From positions 1-9,061 of the forward strand of contig JAKBFR010000097.1 in the NCBI GenBank assembly GCA_021837545.1: DNA of 9,061 nt, in the 5' to 3' direction. Below, piece by piece: positions 1-5,219 of this stretch. The stretch comes from Bacillota bacterium (GTDB taxonomy: Bacteria > Bacillota_A > Clostridia > Clostridiales > Clostridiaceae). Position 1 is the first letter of the stretch; every line of letters begins with the position of its first letter. Below the pieces are notes generated by a model. That model ran no database searches. It was not told the origin of the DNA and saw nothing but the letters and a program-made list of their open reading frames with translations. The position numbers and the translations under genes are program-made.

Positions 1-1
1 T

Positions 2-124
2 ACTTCTGTAAAAATGCTTATAGCAGACTTAAGCCAGTTGTGGCTTTTACTTGATGAAAATGGCAAAAAAAATAATATTTTGAGAATTATTCAGCAATCA
101 TTATTTAAAAAGAATAAAACATAA
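2..124 (+). CDS. 3' end of an unidentified gene (partial)
   Basis: A reading frame is open from the window edge (codons starting at position 2) to a TAA at 122-124, giving about 40 residues. The tail is hydrophobic then basic: an LSQLWLLLDENGKK stretch, then ILRIIQQ and a lysine-rich end. The amino-acid mix looks like a real helical C-terminus. It stops about 50 bp before the replication-like gene on the same strand, so it may be the upstream gene of the same operon, for example a regulator or the N-terminal part of a replication protein. No family can be named from this fragment. The true start is outside the window, and chance openness over 120 bp cannot be excluded. Confidence 0.35.
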   Translation, partial: TSVKMLIADLSQLWLLLDENGKKNNILRIIQQSLFKKNKT

Positions 125-171
125 CAATGGGATAATTGATTATATTCTTTGTTATCCTCCGTTTTCGTACT

Positions 172-290
172 CCAATGTCCCAAAACAGGACACAGCCAAT
201 GTCCCAAAATGTCTCAGAGGCAAAATGGGACACATTAGTAAGACAGTCTAAGGATAGTAATACTAAGAAGAAACTATCTAAAGATAGTAA
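172..290. repeat. Iteron-like direct and inverted repeats in the start of the replication gene
   Basis: A 14-base repeat, ccaatgtcccaaaa, occurs at 172-185 and 196-209 (24-bp period). A related inverted copy, aaaatgggaca, lies at 222-232. Farther on, tctaaggatagtaa (247-260) and tctaaagatagtaa (277-290) form a second direct pair, 30 bp apart. The second of these contributes to a perfect 6-bp inverted repeat, actatc-taaa-gatagt, at 273-288. Repeats at 24-30 bp spacing inside the 5' part of a replication gene are what initiator-binding origins often look like. They also translate into MSQN and SKDS repeats, so protein-level duplication is an alternative explanation. Confidence 0.4.
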
Positions 291-606
291 AGAAAGAACT
301 TTTGTTACTCCTGAATTATTTGAAAGTAATATTTTAGAAATTCCTTTAATTCTTCAAACACCTGAATTTGTAGACTGCTATATACAATGGCTGGAGCACT
401 TAAAGGAAAAAAAGAAACTACCAACATTATCGGCAGTAAAGCAACAGCTAGCGGATTGTGCAGGGTGGGGAGTCTATCAAGCCATTAGGAACCTTAAATT
501 CAGCATTGGCAAAAATTATCAGGGGATCTTTCCAGATAAAACAGATAAGTTTCATACCCCAAAAGAAAACACCCTAAAAGATATACCGCCAGATGGAGGG
601 TTTTAG
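175..606 (+). CDS. Phage/plasmid-type replication protein, C-terminal-domain-like
   Basis: Counted from ATG 175 the protein has 143 residues. The first ~50 are polar and low complexity (two MSQN and two SKDS repeats). The second half (about residues 62-121) has the pattern TPEF-x3-YIQWLEHLKEKKK, then AVKQQLA, then a YQAIRNLKFSI-like helix ending in a QGIFP motif. I recognise that pattern from the C-terminal region of phage and plasmid replication initiators, where it usually follows a winged-helix DNA-binding domain; that domain is missing here or is encoded upstream. The start is uncertain: an in-frame TTG at 136 extends it, ATG 175 has no clear ribosome site, and ATG 199 has an AGGA eight bases upstream. 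The next gene begins two bases after the stop and encodes a DnaC-like loader, the usual partner of such initiators. Product assignment is by family pattern only. Confidence 0.6.
   Translation: MSQNRTQPMSQNVSEAKWDTLVRQSKDSNTKKKLSKDSKERTFVTPELFESNILEIPLILQTPEFVDCYIQWLEHLKEKKKLPTLSAVKQQLADCAGWGVYQAIRNLKFSIGKNYQGIFPDKTDKFHTPKENTLKDIPPDGGF
595..600 (+). promoter_or_regulatory. Shine-Dalgarno site deciding the GTG start at 609
   Basis: GGAGGG lies inside the last codons of the upstream gene, eight bases before GTG 609. It supports translation of the ATPase from a GTG start and coupling to the upstream gene, whose TAG stop (604-606) falls between the ribosome site and the start. Confidence 0.75.
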
Positions 607-608
607 CT

Positions 609-1304
609 GTGGCAAAAGATATCCTACTCCTTTGCGGTGCAATACGGGAAAGACAAAAACAAAAGAATTATCAGGCTAGTGTTACTCCATGCAAGAACTG
701 CGAAACTCTCGGAGTCAACGGTTATGGGTATTGCTCCGATTGCTACAAAGCTATTATCCGAGAAAATGACACAATGATGCAGCTTCAGGAAGAAAATCAG
801 AAAATAATCAATTCAGGATTGCCATTAACAGATTACGACGCCGAAAAGGGCAATAAAGAACTGCTGGAATTGGTTGAAAATAATAAAGATAAAAGTCTGT
901 TTATTGCTTCAAAATCTTCAGGACTATGTAAGACTAGAACTCTTATTCATGTAGCTAAAAGCCGGCTAAAAGAGGGGGCTATAATAAAGTTTTTTATTGT
1001 TTCTGCGTTGCTTAGAGAAATAGCTGCCTTGTTTTCCTATGATCTAAAAGAAGCTGACAAGCTAATAAAAAATCTTTGCAGAATTGATTTGCTTATACTT
1101 GACGACTTAGGAAAAGAAAAACTTACAGATAGAGCAGGGGAAAGTTTTTTTGAGATAATAGCATTCAGAGAATTAGAAAAAAAGCCAACTTGGATAACCA
1201 GCAATTTTAGTGGTGAAGTTTTAGGGCAAAAACTAGGCGAACGTGGAGATTTTTTTAAACGCAGGATTAAAGATTCTTATTTAATTAAGATTTTAGGGCC
1301 CTAG
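609..1304 (+). CDS. DnaC-like helicase-loader ATPase with zinc knuckle
   Basis: The product is a 231-residue AAA+ protein of the DnaC/DnaI/IstB-like loader group, expected to load the replicative helicase at the element's origin. Four cysteines (C28-x2-C31 and C42-x2-C45) make a zinc knuckle at the N-terminus, followed by a short coiled helix. The ATPase core shows a P-loop-like SGLCKTR at about 104-110, Walker B ILDDLGK at 163-169, a sensor-1-like ITSN at 196-199, and a basic FFKRRI near 216-220 that could provide the arginine finger. The P-loop is degenerate: against GxxGxGKT, the first glycine is Lys and the last is Cys107, while K108 and T109 remain. It starts with GTG just after the replication gene, so the two are almost certainly co-transcribed and translationally coupled. 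The stop codon lies within the CTAG at the left end of a MITE-like repeat, so the last residues may be altered. Family assignment is confident; ATPase competence is not. Confidence 0.8.
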   Translation: MAKDILLLCGAIRERQKQKNYQASVTPCKNCETLGVNGYGYCSDCYKAIIRENDTMMQLQEENQKIINSGLPLTDYDAEKGNKELLELVENNKDKSLFIASKSSGLCKTRTLIHVAKSRLKEGAIIKFFIVSALLREIAALFSYDLKEADKLIKNLCRIDLLILDDLGKEKLTDRAGESFFEIIAFRELEKKPTWITSNFSGEVLGQKLGERGDFFKRRIKDSYLIKILGP

Positions 1305-1430
1305 CAGCCTGTCGGACTTTAGCTACAAGTCGTTAACAATCAACATAATCAATATTTCGATTCAAAAACTAAGTGTCTCATAGTAAAGCAGTTACAAAAA
1401 CTCACATTACTAAGTCCGACAAACTCCTAG
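1301..1430. mobile_element. MITE-like element with 19-bp terminal inverted repeats
   Basis: Left end ctagcagcctgtcggactt (1301-1319) and the reverse complement of 1412-1430 (ctaggagtttgtcggactt) match at 16 of 19 positions. They enclose about 90 bp of AT-rich DNA with no gene. Both ends carry CTAG, which may be part of the repeat or a 4-bp target duplication; because CTAG is palindromic the two cannot be told apart. The size fits a non-autonomous element moved by a transposase elsewhere, or the remnant of an insertion sequence. A near-identical left end (18 of 19) recurs at 8954-8972. The insertion sits exactly at the ATPase stop codon and could also act as a hairpin at the end of that transcript. 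Confidence 0.6.
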
Positions 1431-1507
1431 CGTTGCATTTTATTTGATTTTACGAAGCACCAGAATAAAAACAGTTTGAATGTAGGTTAAAACTTACATA
1501 AAAACAT

Positions 1508-1513
1508 AGGAGA
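1508..1513 (+). promoter_or_regulatory. Shine-Dalgarno site for the TerS-like HTH gene
   Basis: AGGAGA lies six bases before ATG 1520, a strong ribosome site that fixes this start. Confidence 0.7.
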
Positions 1514-1519
1514 CTTTTT

Positions 1520-1915
1520 ATGAAAAACAGAAAGACGATAGAAAGATTTATTGAGTTACGAGCAGATGGTAATAGTTTTGATAAGATTTCCAAAGAATTA
1601 AAGGTAAATAAGCAGACTTTGATTAACTGGTCTAAAAAATTTGAAACTGAAATACAAAATCTCAAAACTATTAATCTTGATGCTCTTCTCAAGGAATATC
1701 AGATATCAAAAGAGACAAGGATTAAGAATTTAGGAGCTATATCCAAAAAATTACTAGAAGAGGCTACCGAAAGGAAGATAAGCGATTTGCCAACTGAGAA
1801 ACTATTTAAGCTGATAGCCGAATACCACGAGATAATACGAAATGAAGACACATCGCTTCTAATTGAAGATGAAGATAATATGGTTAAAATGCCCAAAGCA
1901 TATTATAAAATCTAA
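1520..1915 (+). CDS. HTH protein resembling phage terminase small subunits
   Basis: The product has 131 residues. Residues about 6-40 form a helix-turn-helix of the resolvase/TerS type, with a pattern like FIELRADGNSFDKISKEL followed by KQTLINWSKKF. A long helical segment (about 42-110) follows, with a DLPTEKLFKLIAEYHEIIR motif, then an acidic tail. I associate this architecture with small HTH proteins annotated as terminase small subunits or transposase-like regulators in phages and integrative elements. As TerS it would recognise packaging DNA; no large terminase is visible, so an element-encoded packaging redirector or a plain DNA-binding regulator are both possible. It starts from a good ribosome site, about 90 bp beyond the MITE-like element, and is followed closely by a small unknown gene on the same strand. 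Confidence 0.65.
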   Translation: MKNRKTIERFIELRADGNSFDKISKELKVNKQTLINWSKKFETEIQNLKTINLDALLKEYQISKETRIKNLGAISKKLLEEATERKISDLPTEKLFKLIAEYHEIIRNEDTSLLIEDEDNMVKMPKAYYKI

Positions 1916-1934
1916 AAATAGACTAAAAATAGAC

Positions 1935-2255
1935 ATGAAAAAAGAAAAATTATTAGACATAGATATTACTCCTTTGGATATAGATATTACCCCTTTGAAC
2001 ATAGATTTTACTGTTAAACCAGAAGAATTTGCAATAGCACAAGAACAAGTCAGAGAAGTCTTAAGAGACTATTCTTTATATGAGATCAACTCCGGTTATA
2101 AAACAGCTTGTGTTCTTGTTAAGGATAATACCGTTATTCGCTCTGATTGTAGGCTTGCCGGATATATGCGGGGGTGGACAGTTGAGCAGGTTATAGGACA
2201 CTGTAAGGCAAAAGGTTGGAGTTATAGAGTTACTCGCGGTAAAGATTGGGTGTAA
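1935..2255 (+). CDS. Small hypothetical protein with N-terminal heptad-length repeats
   Basis: The product has 106 residues. The N-terminus carries two full and one partial copy of a seven-residue unit, DIDITPL, DIDITPL, NIDF, from a 21-bp tandem repeat. The rest (about residues 32-106) reads like a small compact domain, with EEFAIAQEQVREVL, CVLVKDNTVIRSDCRLAG, a GWTVEQVIGHCKAKGW segment and a basic end. I do not recognise the family. The frame stays open upstream to an ATG at 1863, but that would overlap the preceding gene by 53 bases and has a poor context, so ATG 1935, twenty bases after the upstream stop, is preferred although its ribosome site is weak. It is probably co-transcribed with the TerS-like gene. 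It is likely a real gene because its frame is the only coherent one here and its composition is protein-like. Confidence 0.6.
   Translation: MKKEKLLDIDITPLDIDITPLNIDFTVKPEEFAIAQEQVREVLRDYSLYEINSGYKTACVLVKDNTVIRSDCRLAGYMRGWTVEQVIGHCKAKGWSYRVTRGKDWV
1956..2012 (+). repeat. 21-bp tandem repeat inside a coding region
   Basis: Units at 1956-1976 and 1977-1997 differ at only two positions, and a partial third unit runs 1998-2012. The period is a multiple of three, so copy-number changes would keep the frame and only lengthen or shorten the DIDITPL stretch. Confidence 0.75.
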
Positions 2256-2527
2256 TAAATTTATAGTATTTATCCAATTTATAAGTTTTACTACAGAATA
2301 GAACTTGACAAAACTTAATGTTTTCTCACGTAGGATTAATGAGTGCTTCATGATTGCTCAAGAGCCTCTCACAGCCGCAGGATTATGTTTATTTCTTAGC
2401 TTACCTCATGTGGAATAGTTGCACTTGACTTGTGAAAACACAACGATACTCCTGATTTATTAAAATATTATAAATGACTATTTGGCTTTAAGCAGAAGGT
2501 AAAGATTACAACTCTTCAGCCTTATAA
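2256..2527. other. Intergenic stretch, no gene seen
   Basis: These 272 bp separate the plus-strand small-gene pair from the minus-strand membrane-protein gene, so transcription converges here. I see no convincing reading frame on either strand and no clear stem-plus-T-run terminator. There is an isolated TTGACA at 2305-2310 without a good -10 partner at the right distance. A reverse-strand open frame that enters from 2351 is only the shadow of the gene ending at 2255. Confidence 0.5.
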
Positions 2528-3010
2528 TCAGAATTTTGCAAAAGGCTCAAATAAATGAAGAATAATAGTGAGAAAAGAAAAAGTGAGTCCTAAAATAAAA
2601 GTTATGTAATAAAATTTCTTCAAAAAATCTGCTAGTTCCATTTTTGTCTTTGCAGACTTCTTCAAATTATCTGCTAGTTCCTTGTTTTTCTCTTTATATT
2701 CATTAGCCTTGTATAGTGCTTCGTAAACCTTTTTTGTTATAGAGAAACTTATCAGCTGACCGATTATAGTAATGAAAAAGCAAAATACGGCGAGAATAAG
2801 ACTGGGATATAGAAATATTTTACATGTATGTGTTTTATTAGTTAAATGCATGGAAAAGTTGAGGACTAAAGGAATTGACGCTGAAGATACTGCAAACAAT
2901 ACTGTTTCTATAAATCTCTGAGTTTCCAGATGCATCTTTTTCCAATAATCTATTTCTTTTTCTTTGTCATCTATTTTGTCGGTCGGTTTTGGAGTTGTTT
3001 CATCATTCAT
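2528..3010 (-). CDS. Three-helix membrane protein with coiled-coil loop (copy 1)
   Basis: The product has 160 residues. A charged N-terminus (about 1-32) with a WKKMHLETQRFIE helix precedes hydrophobic segments at about 34-54, 65-90 and 134-153. The loop at about 91-132 is rich in Lys and Glu and looks coiled. In it a 14-residue unit with an ELADxLKK core is tandemly duplicated (DNA copies at 2616-2639 and 2658-2681, 42-bp period). There is no signal peptide and no catalytic motif. It is clearly paralogous to the gene at 8408-8833: both share HLETQ, then LFAVSSASIPL, then HLTxKTH, and 34 bases are identical (2867-2900 and 8726-8759). AAGGAG precedes the start, and a promoter is conserved between the copies. 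The two-plus-one helix layout recalls small membrane effectors of defence systems (SLATT-like), but that is only a resemblance; the function is unknown. Confidence 0.75.
   Translation of the reverse strand: MNDETTPKPTDKIDDKEKEIDYWKKMHLETQRFIETVLFAVSSASIPLVLNFSMHLTNKTHTCKIFLYPSLILAVFCFFITIIGQLISFSITKKVYEALYKANEYKEKNKELADNLKKSAKTKMELADFLKKFYYITFILGLTFSFLTIILHLFEPFAKF
2616..2681 (-). repeat. 42-bp-period in-frame duplication in membrane protein copy 1
   Basis: Two 24-base stretches, 2616-2639 and 2658-2681, match at 22 of 24 positions and encode the repeated ELADxLKK unit of the coiled loop. The paralogue at 8408-8833 lacks it, so the duplication arose after the two copies separated. Confidence 0.7.
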
Positions 3011-3052
3011 AAGACTCCTTTATTTTTGGATGTTTTTCTTTTTTACTAACTC

Positions 3053-3081
3053 ATTGTAATGGGAATAACTTCTTTCGTCAA
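3053..3081 (-). promoter_or_regulatory. Sigma70-type promoter of membrane protein copy 1
   Basis: On the minus strand TTGACG (3076-3081) and TACAAT (3053-3058) are separated by 17 bp, about 45 bp before the start codon. The same arrangement is preserved upstream of the paralogue, and similarity continues upstream to about 3135. A palindrome, agaat-t-attct, lies at about 3088-3098 just upstream of the -35 and is also kept (GAAT-T-ATTC) in the other copy, so it may be an operator. Confidence 0.65.
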
Positions 3082-3140
3082 CTTATAAGAATTATTCTTT
3101 CTGTATAGAAAAAACTGAGAAGTAAAATTGCCTCGAAAGC

Positions 3141-3395
3141 CTAAAGTCCTATTCCTTTAATCTTGTCCATATAATCAAAAATCACCTTGCCAGCACTAAT
3201 TCTCAACTGGATAGAAATTTCATCATTAATTAGTCTGAAGTTGAAATGCAAGAAGTAATTGCCGGTTTGGGTATCGTTAATAAATATTTCCCATAGCGGC
3301 CCGTATTCCAGATAATTGAAACGTTTCATTGTTTCTTCCAAAATGTCAGCCATGTTAAGGCAATACTGTTTCGCTACTTGTTCTATATCCTGCAT
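3141..3395 (-). CDS. Small hypothetical protein
   Basis: The product has 84 residues. A helical N-terminal third (MQDIEQVAKQYC, then MADILEETMKRF) is followed by alternating hydrophobic stretches that look like beta strands: LWEIFIND, NYFLHFNFRL, ISIQLRISAGKVIFDYM. It has no membrane segment and no motif I recognise. The start is well supported by GGAGAGG (3401-3407) five bases upstream on the minus strand. It ends about 60 bp upstream of the promoter of membrane protein copy 1, on the same strand, so it could be transcribed into that gene, but the conserved promoter between them suggests separate control. The fold could be a small immunity- or adaptor-like protein; I cannot name a function. 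Confidence 0.6.
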   Translation of the reverse strand: MQDIEQVAKQYCLNMADILEETMKRFNYLEYGPLWEIFINDTQTGNYFLHFNFRLINDEISIQLRISAGKVIFDYMDKIKGIGL

Positions 3396-3400
3396 AAAAA

Positions 3401-3407
3401 CCTCTCC
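3401..3407 (-). promoter_or_regulatory. Shine-Dalgarno site for the 84-residue hypothetical
   Basis: Read on the minus strand this is GGAGAGG, five bases before ATG 3395. It is the main reason to accept this short frame as a gene. Confidence 0.65.
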
Positions 3408-3605
3408 AAGATTTTATCTGATTTTCTATATAGTGCTAACCGGCATTAGTTTTTCCACTCGATAATATCTTAGTTCTCAGTTAGATTGCTGCGAATGATC
3501 ATTTTTTTATAAGCTATTGAAAATGTCATACTTTTAGTAATACTTAAACTTGGGTATGGGACAGTAAATCCAAAATAAAACAAATAAGAAATATAGGAGC
3601 AACTA

Positions 3606-4448
3606 ATGTATAACATTCCTAAAAAGGCTTTAGAAAGATTATCTAAAGGGATTGCTAGATTTCAAAAAATATTAAGTACTGCCAAGTCTAGAGATGTTAA
3701 TGAATCAGACACAGTATCAATAATTAACGATATCCTTGCAGATGTTTTTGGTTATGACAAGTATACGGAAGTAACTAGTGAGTTAGCTATTCGTGGAACT
3801 TATTGTGATTTAGCGATAAAACTAAATGATAAAATGCATTTTTTAATCGAATGCAAGGCTATCGGATTGGAGTTAAAAGAACATTATGTAAAACAAGCTA
3901 TTGATTATGGTGCGAATAAAGGGATTCCATGGGTAATATTGACTAACGGAATAGCTTGGAATATCTATAAAATTAAATTTGAGCAGCCCATAAGTTCAGA
4001 TTTGGTATTCAATTTCAGATTTGATGAAATCAGTGCTAAAAATGAAAAAAATTTAGATTTATTATATTTGTTATCAAAAGAGGGCTTAGAAAAAAATATC
4101 AGAGAAGAATACTTCGAAAAAATCCAATGTGTAAATAAATATATTATAGGGAATCTGCTATTGAATGAAACTGTAATGAATTACATCCGAAAAGAAATTA
4201 AGAGATTAATCCCAGCTGTAAAAATTGATAATAATGAGATCCGGGAAGTAATAGAAAAAGATGTTATAAAAAGAGAAATATTAGATAATGATGAATCAAA
4301 CACTGCTCAAGAAAAGATTAAAAAATTATATAAGAAATTAGATAGAATTAGCAAGAAAAAAGATGCTGATTCTCAAGATATAAAAGAAAAAGAAGTTACA
4401 CTAGAAGTAAACAGCATACAGGAAACTATACCAAAGACAGAGCTTTAA
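3606..4448 (+). CDS. Standalone HsdR N-terminal-type nuclease-domain protein
   Basis: The product has 280 residues. Residues about 15-140 match the N-terminal PD-(D/E)xK endonuclease domain of type I restriction R subunits: an early acidic helix with E33 in NESDT, D68 in TYCDLAI, and E82-C83-K84 in FLIECKA. A KEHYVKQAIDYGANKGIPWVILTNG segment follows, giving the Q and Y residues typical of this family. The helicase motor of a true HsdR is absent. The C-terminal half (about 145-280) is helical and charged, with a lysine/glutamate-rich coiled stretch near 235-275. Such single-domain proteins are common in phages, satellites and defence islands; the role is probably DNA cleavage or recognition, but no methyltransferase or specificity subunit is nearby. 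The ribosome site AGGAG is seven bases before ATG. The putative metal-binding residues are intact, so activity is plausible but unproven. Confidence 0.75.
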   Translation: MYNIPKKALERLSKGIARFQKILSTAKSRDVNESDTVSIINDILADVFGYDKYTEVTSELAIRGTYCDLAIKLNDKMHFLIECKAIGLELKEHYVKQAIDYGANKGIPWVILTNGIAWNIYKIKFEQPISSDLVFNFRFDEISAKNEKNLDLLYLLSKEGLEKNIREEYFEKIQCVNKYIIGNLLLNETVMNYIRKEIKRLIPAVKIDNNEIREVIEKDVIKREILDNDESNTAQEKIKKLYKKLDRISKKKDADSQDIKEKEVTLEVNSIQETIPKTEL

Positions 4449-4494
4449 GAGGTATTGGTTCATTAAGTATTAAAATATATTGACTTCTTACATA

Positions 4495-4972
4495 ATAAGC
4501 CGGACACACCGGCATTACTTTTCGAAAATTAAAAAAAGACTTAATGGCATTACTCCGCTCACTCGTAAAGGCTCGTTCGCTTCGTTGGCTGAGCTTCGGC
4601 TCTATGCTTACGCACAGCCTTCGCTTGCCTTGGCATTTCGCCTTCCAGTCTCAGCTTCGCTTGACTGCCAAAGGCTTCAATGCTTCCAGTGCAGTATGTT
4701 AGCTGCTTGGGCTAGTCCATTGTTACAGCAAACGCTCTTAAGATTCGCTGCAAGTAAACACAGCTGTTTCAGCTGCGCCGCTGGCTCAGCTTCCACTATG
4801 CTGAAAAGTAATAGCATTGACTTGTATGCCTAAATATTGCCATACTGCGAAGCCATGAGCCTTGTGCGATAGCATGGAAGGCAATGGCGGAGCCTATTCC
4901 CGAACGAGCAAGCGTATGCGAAGCGAGTGAGGTATACCTATTAAGACTGTTGCCGGTGTGGTATGTGCTTAT
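4495..4972. repeat. GC-richer, hairpin-packed island with imperfect terminal inverted repeats
   Basis: This noncoding stretch is visibly richer in G+C than everything around it. It begins with ataagc-cgga-cacaccggca (4495-4514) and ends with the inverse of ataagc-acatac-cacaccggca (4951-4972). The similarity continues inward: cttaatgg at 4540-4547 against the inverse cttaatagg at 4937-4945, then ctcactcg on both sides. Inside are many short stems: GCCGG-acaca-CCGGC (4499-4513), a three-way fold (4587-4619), CAGTC/GACTG (4646-4650 with 4663-4667), TTTCAGC/GCTGAAA (4767-4773 with 4800-4806) and CCATG/CATGG (4853-4857 with 4873-4877). A 117-codon frame across it is Ser/Ala/Leu-rich, has no ribosome site and looks spurious. 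It could be a foldback/MITE-type insertion, a structured RNA or a recombination-site cluster; I cannot choose between these. Confidence 0.6.
4587..4619 (+). other. Three-way-junction-like fold with UUCG tetraloop
   Basis: GGCTG (4587-4591) pairs with CAGCC (4615-4619). Between them lie GAGC-TTCG-GCTC (4591-4602), sharing one base with the outer stem, and TGC-TTAC-GCA (4605-4614). UUCG closed by C-G is a very stable RNA loop. The fold is read by eye; it is one of several stems in the island and hints at a structured transcript, but no promoter for it was found. Confidence 0.4.
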
Positions 4973-5102
4973 GAATATTTAGATTATTTAGTCGGTATTG
5001 CCGGTTATAGGAAATCAAAACCAGCTCAATGTCATAGATAGGCTAAACTATTTTAGATATAAGACTTTAAGCTTGCTTTTATATGCTTTTTCAACTTTTT
5101 AC

Positions 5103-5136
5103 TGTTAAATGTTGTTTTTTTTAATTGTTAAATGTT
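5103..5136 (+). promoter_or_regulatory. Direct repeats upstream of the Fic gene, possible operator
   Basis: The 11-base sequence tgttaaatgtt occurs at 5103-5113 and 5126-5136, spaced 23 bp, close to two helical turns. A related aatgttaattgtt lies at about 5189-5201, between the -10 box and the start codon. Repeats phased like this in front of a potential toxin gene suggest a regulator-binding site, perhaps for the Fic protein's own winged-helix domain, but this is inference. Confidence 0.35.
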
Positions 5137-5153
5137 TGAAAAGAGCTAAATTT

Positions 5154-5183
5154 TTATCCAGTTTATTTATAAAGAGATATAAT
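5154..5183 (+). promoter_or_regulatory. Probable promoter of the Fic gene
   Basis: A consensus -10 box TATAAT lies at 5178-5183, 36 bases before ATG 5220. The -35 is weak: ttatcc at 5154-5159, 18 bp upstream. AT-rich DNA and two 11-base direct repeats lie just upstream. Confidence 0.5.
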
Positions 5184-5206
5184 AGTGAATGTTAATTGTT
5201 TATTTT

Positions 5207-5211
5207 GGGAG
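5207..5211 (+). promoter_or_regulatory. Shine-Dalgarno site deciding the Fic start
   Basis: GGGAG ends eight bases before ATG 5220. It favours that start over the in-frame TTG at 5196, which lies upstream of this site and has no ribosome site of its own. Confidence 0.65.
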
Positions 5212-5219
5212 CGTTAAAT

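Noticed and set aside
1450..1896. Two minus-strand open frames (1450-1692 and 1699-1896)
   Set aside because: They are antisense shadows of the TerS-like HTH gene and have unlikely Ser/Leu-rich composition.
1863..1934. Upstream extension of the small hypothetical gene to ATG 1863
   Set aside because: It would overlap the TerS-like gene in another frame and adds a lysine/isoleucine-rich stretch without a ribosome site; ATG 1935 fits better.
2076..2351. Minus-strand 91-codon frame
   Set aside because: Mostly antisense to the gene ending at 2255, with no supporting ribosome site or domain pattern.
3517..3543. Promoter (TTGAAA ... TAATAC) for the nuclease-domain gene
   Set aside because: The spacer is only 15 bp and the -10 matches poorly; in such AT-rich DNA this is not distinguishable from chance.
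4480..4833. 117-codon plus-strand open frame over the GC-richer island
   Set aside because: Composition is Ser/Ala/Leu/Gln-rich without domain pattern, there is no ribosome site, and the frame follows repeated hairpin DNA; more likely noncoding.
4495..4972. Integron attC array or CRISPR array
   Set aside because: No GTTRRRY/RYYYAAC core pairs, no integron integrase, and no regularly spaced identical repeats; the stems differ from one another.
5196..5219. TTG start for the Fic gene
   Set aside because: The GGGAG site at 5207-5211 is correctly placed for ATG 5220 and lies after the TTG.
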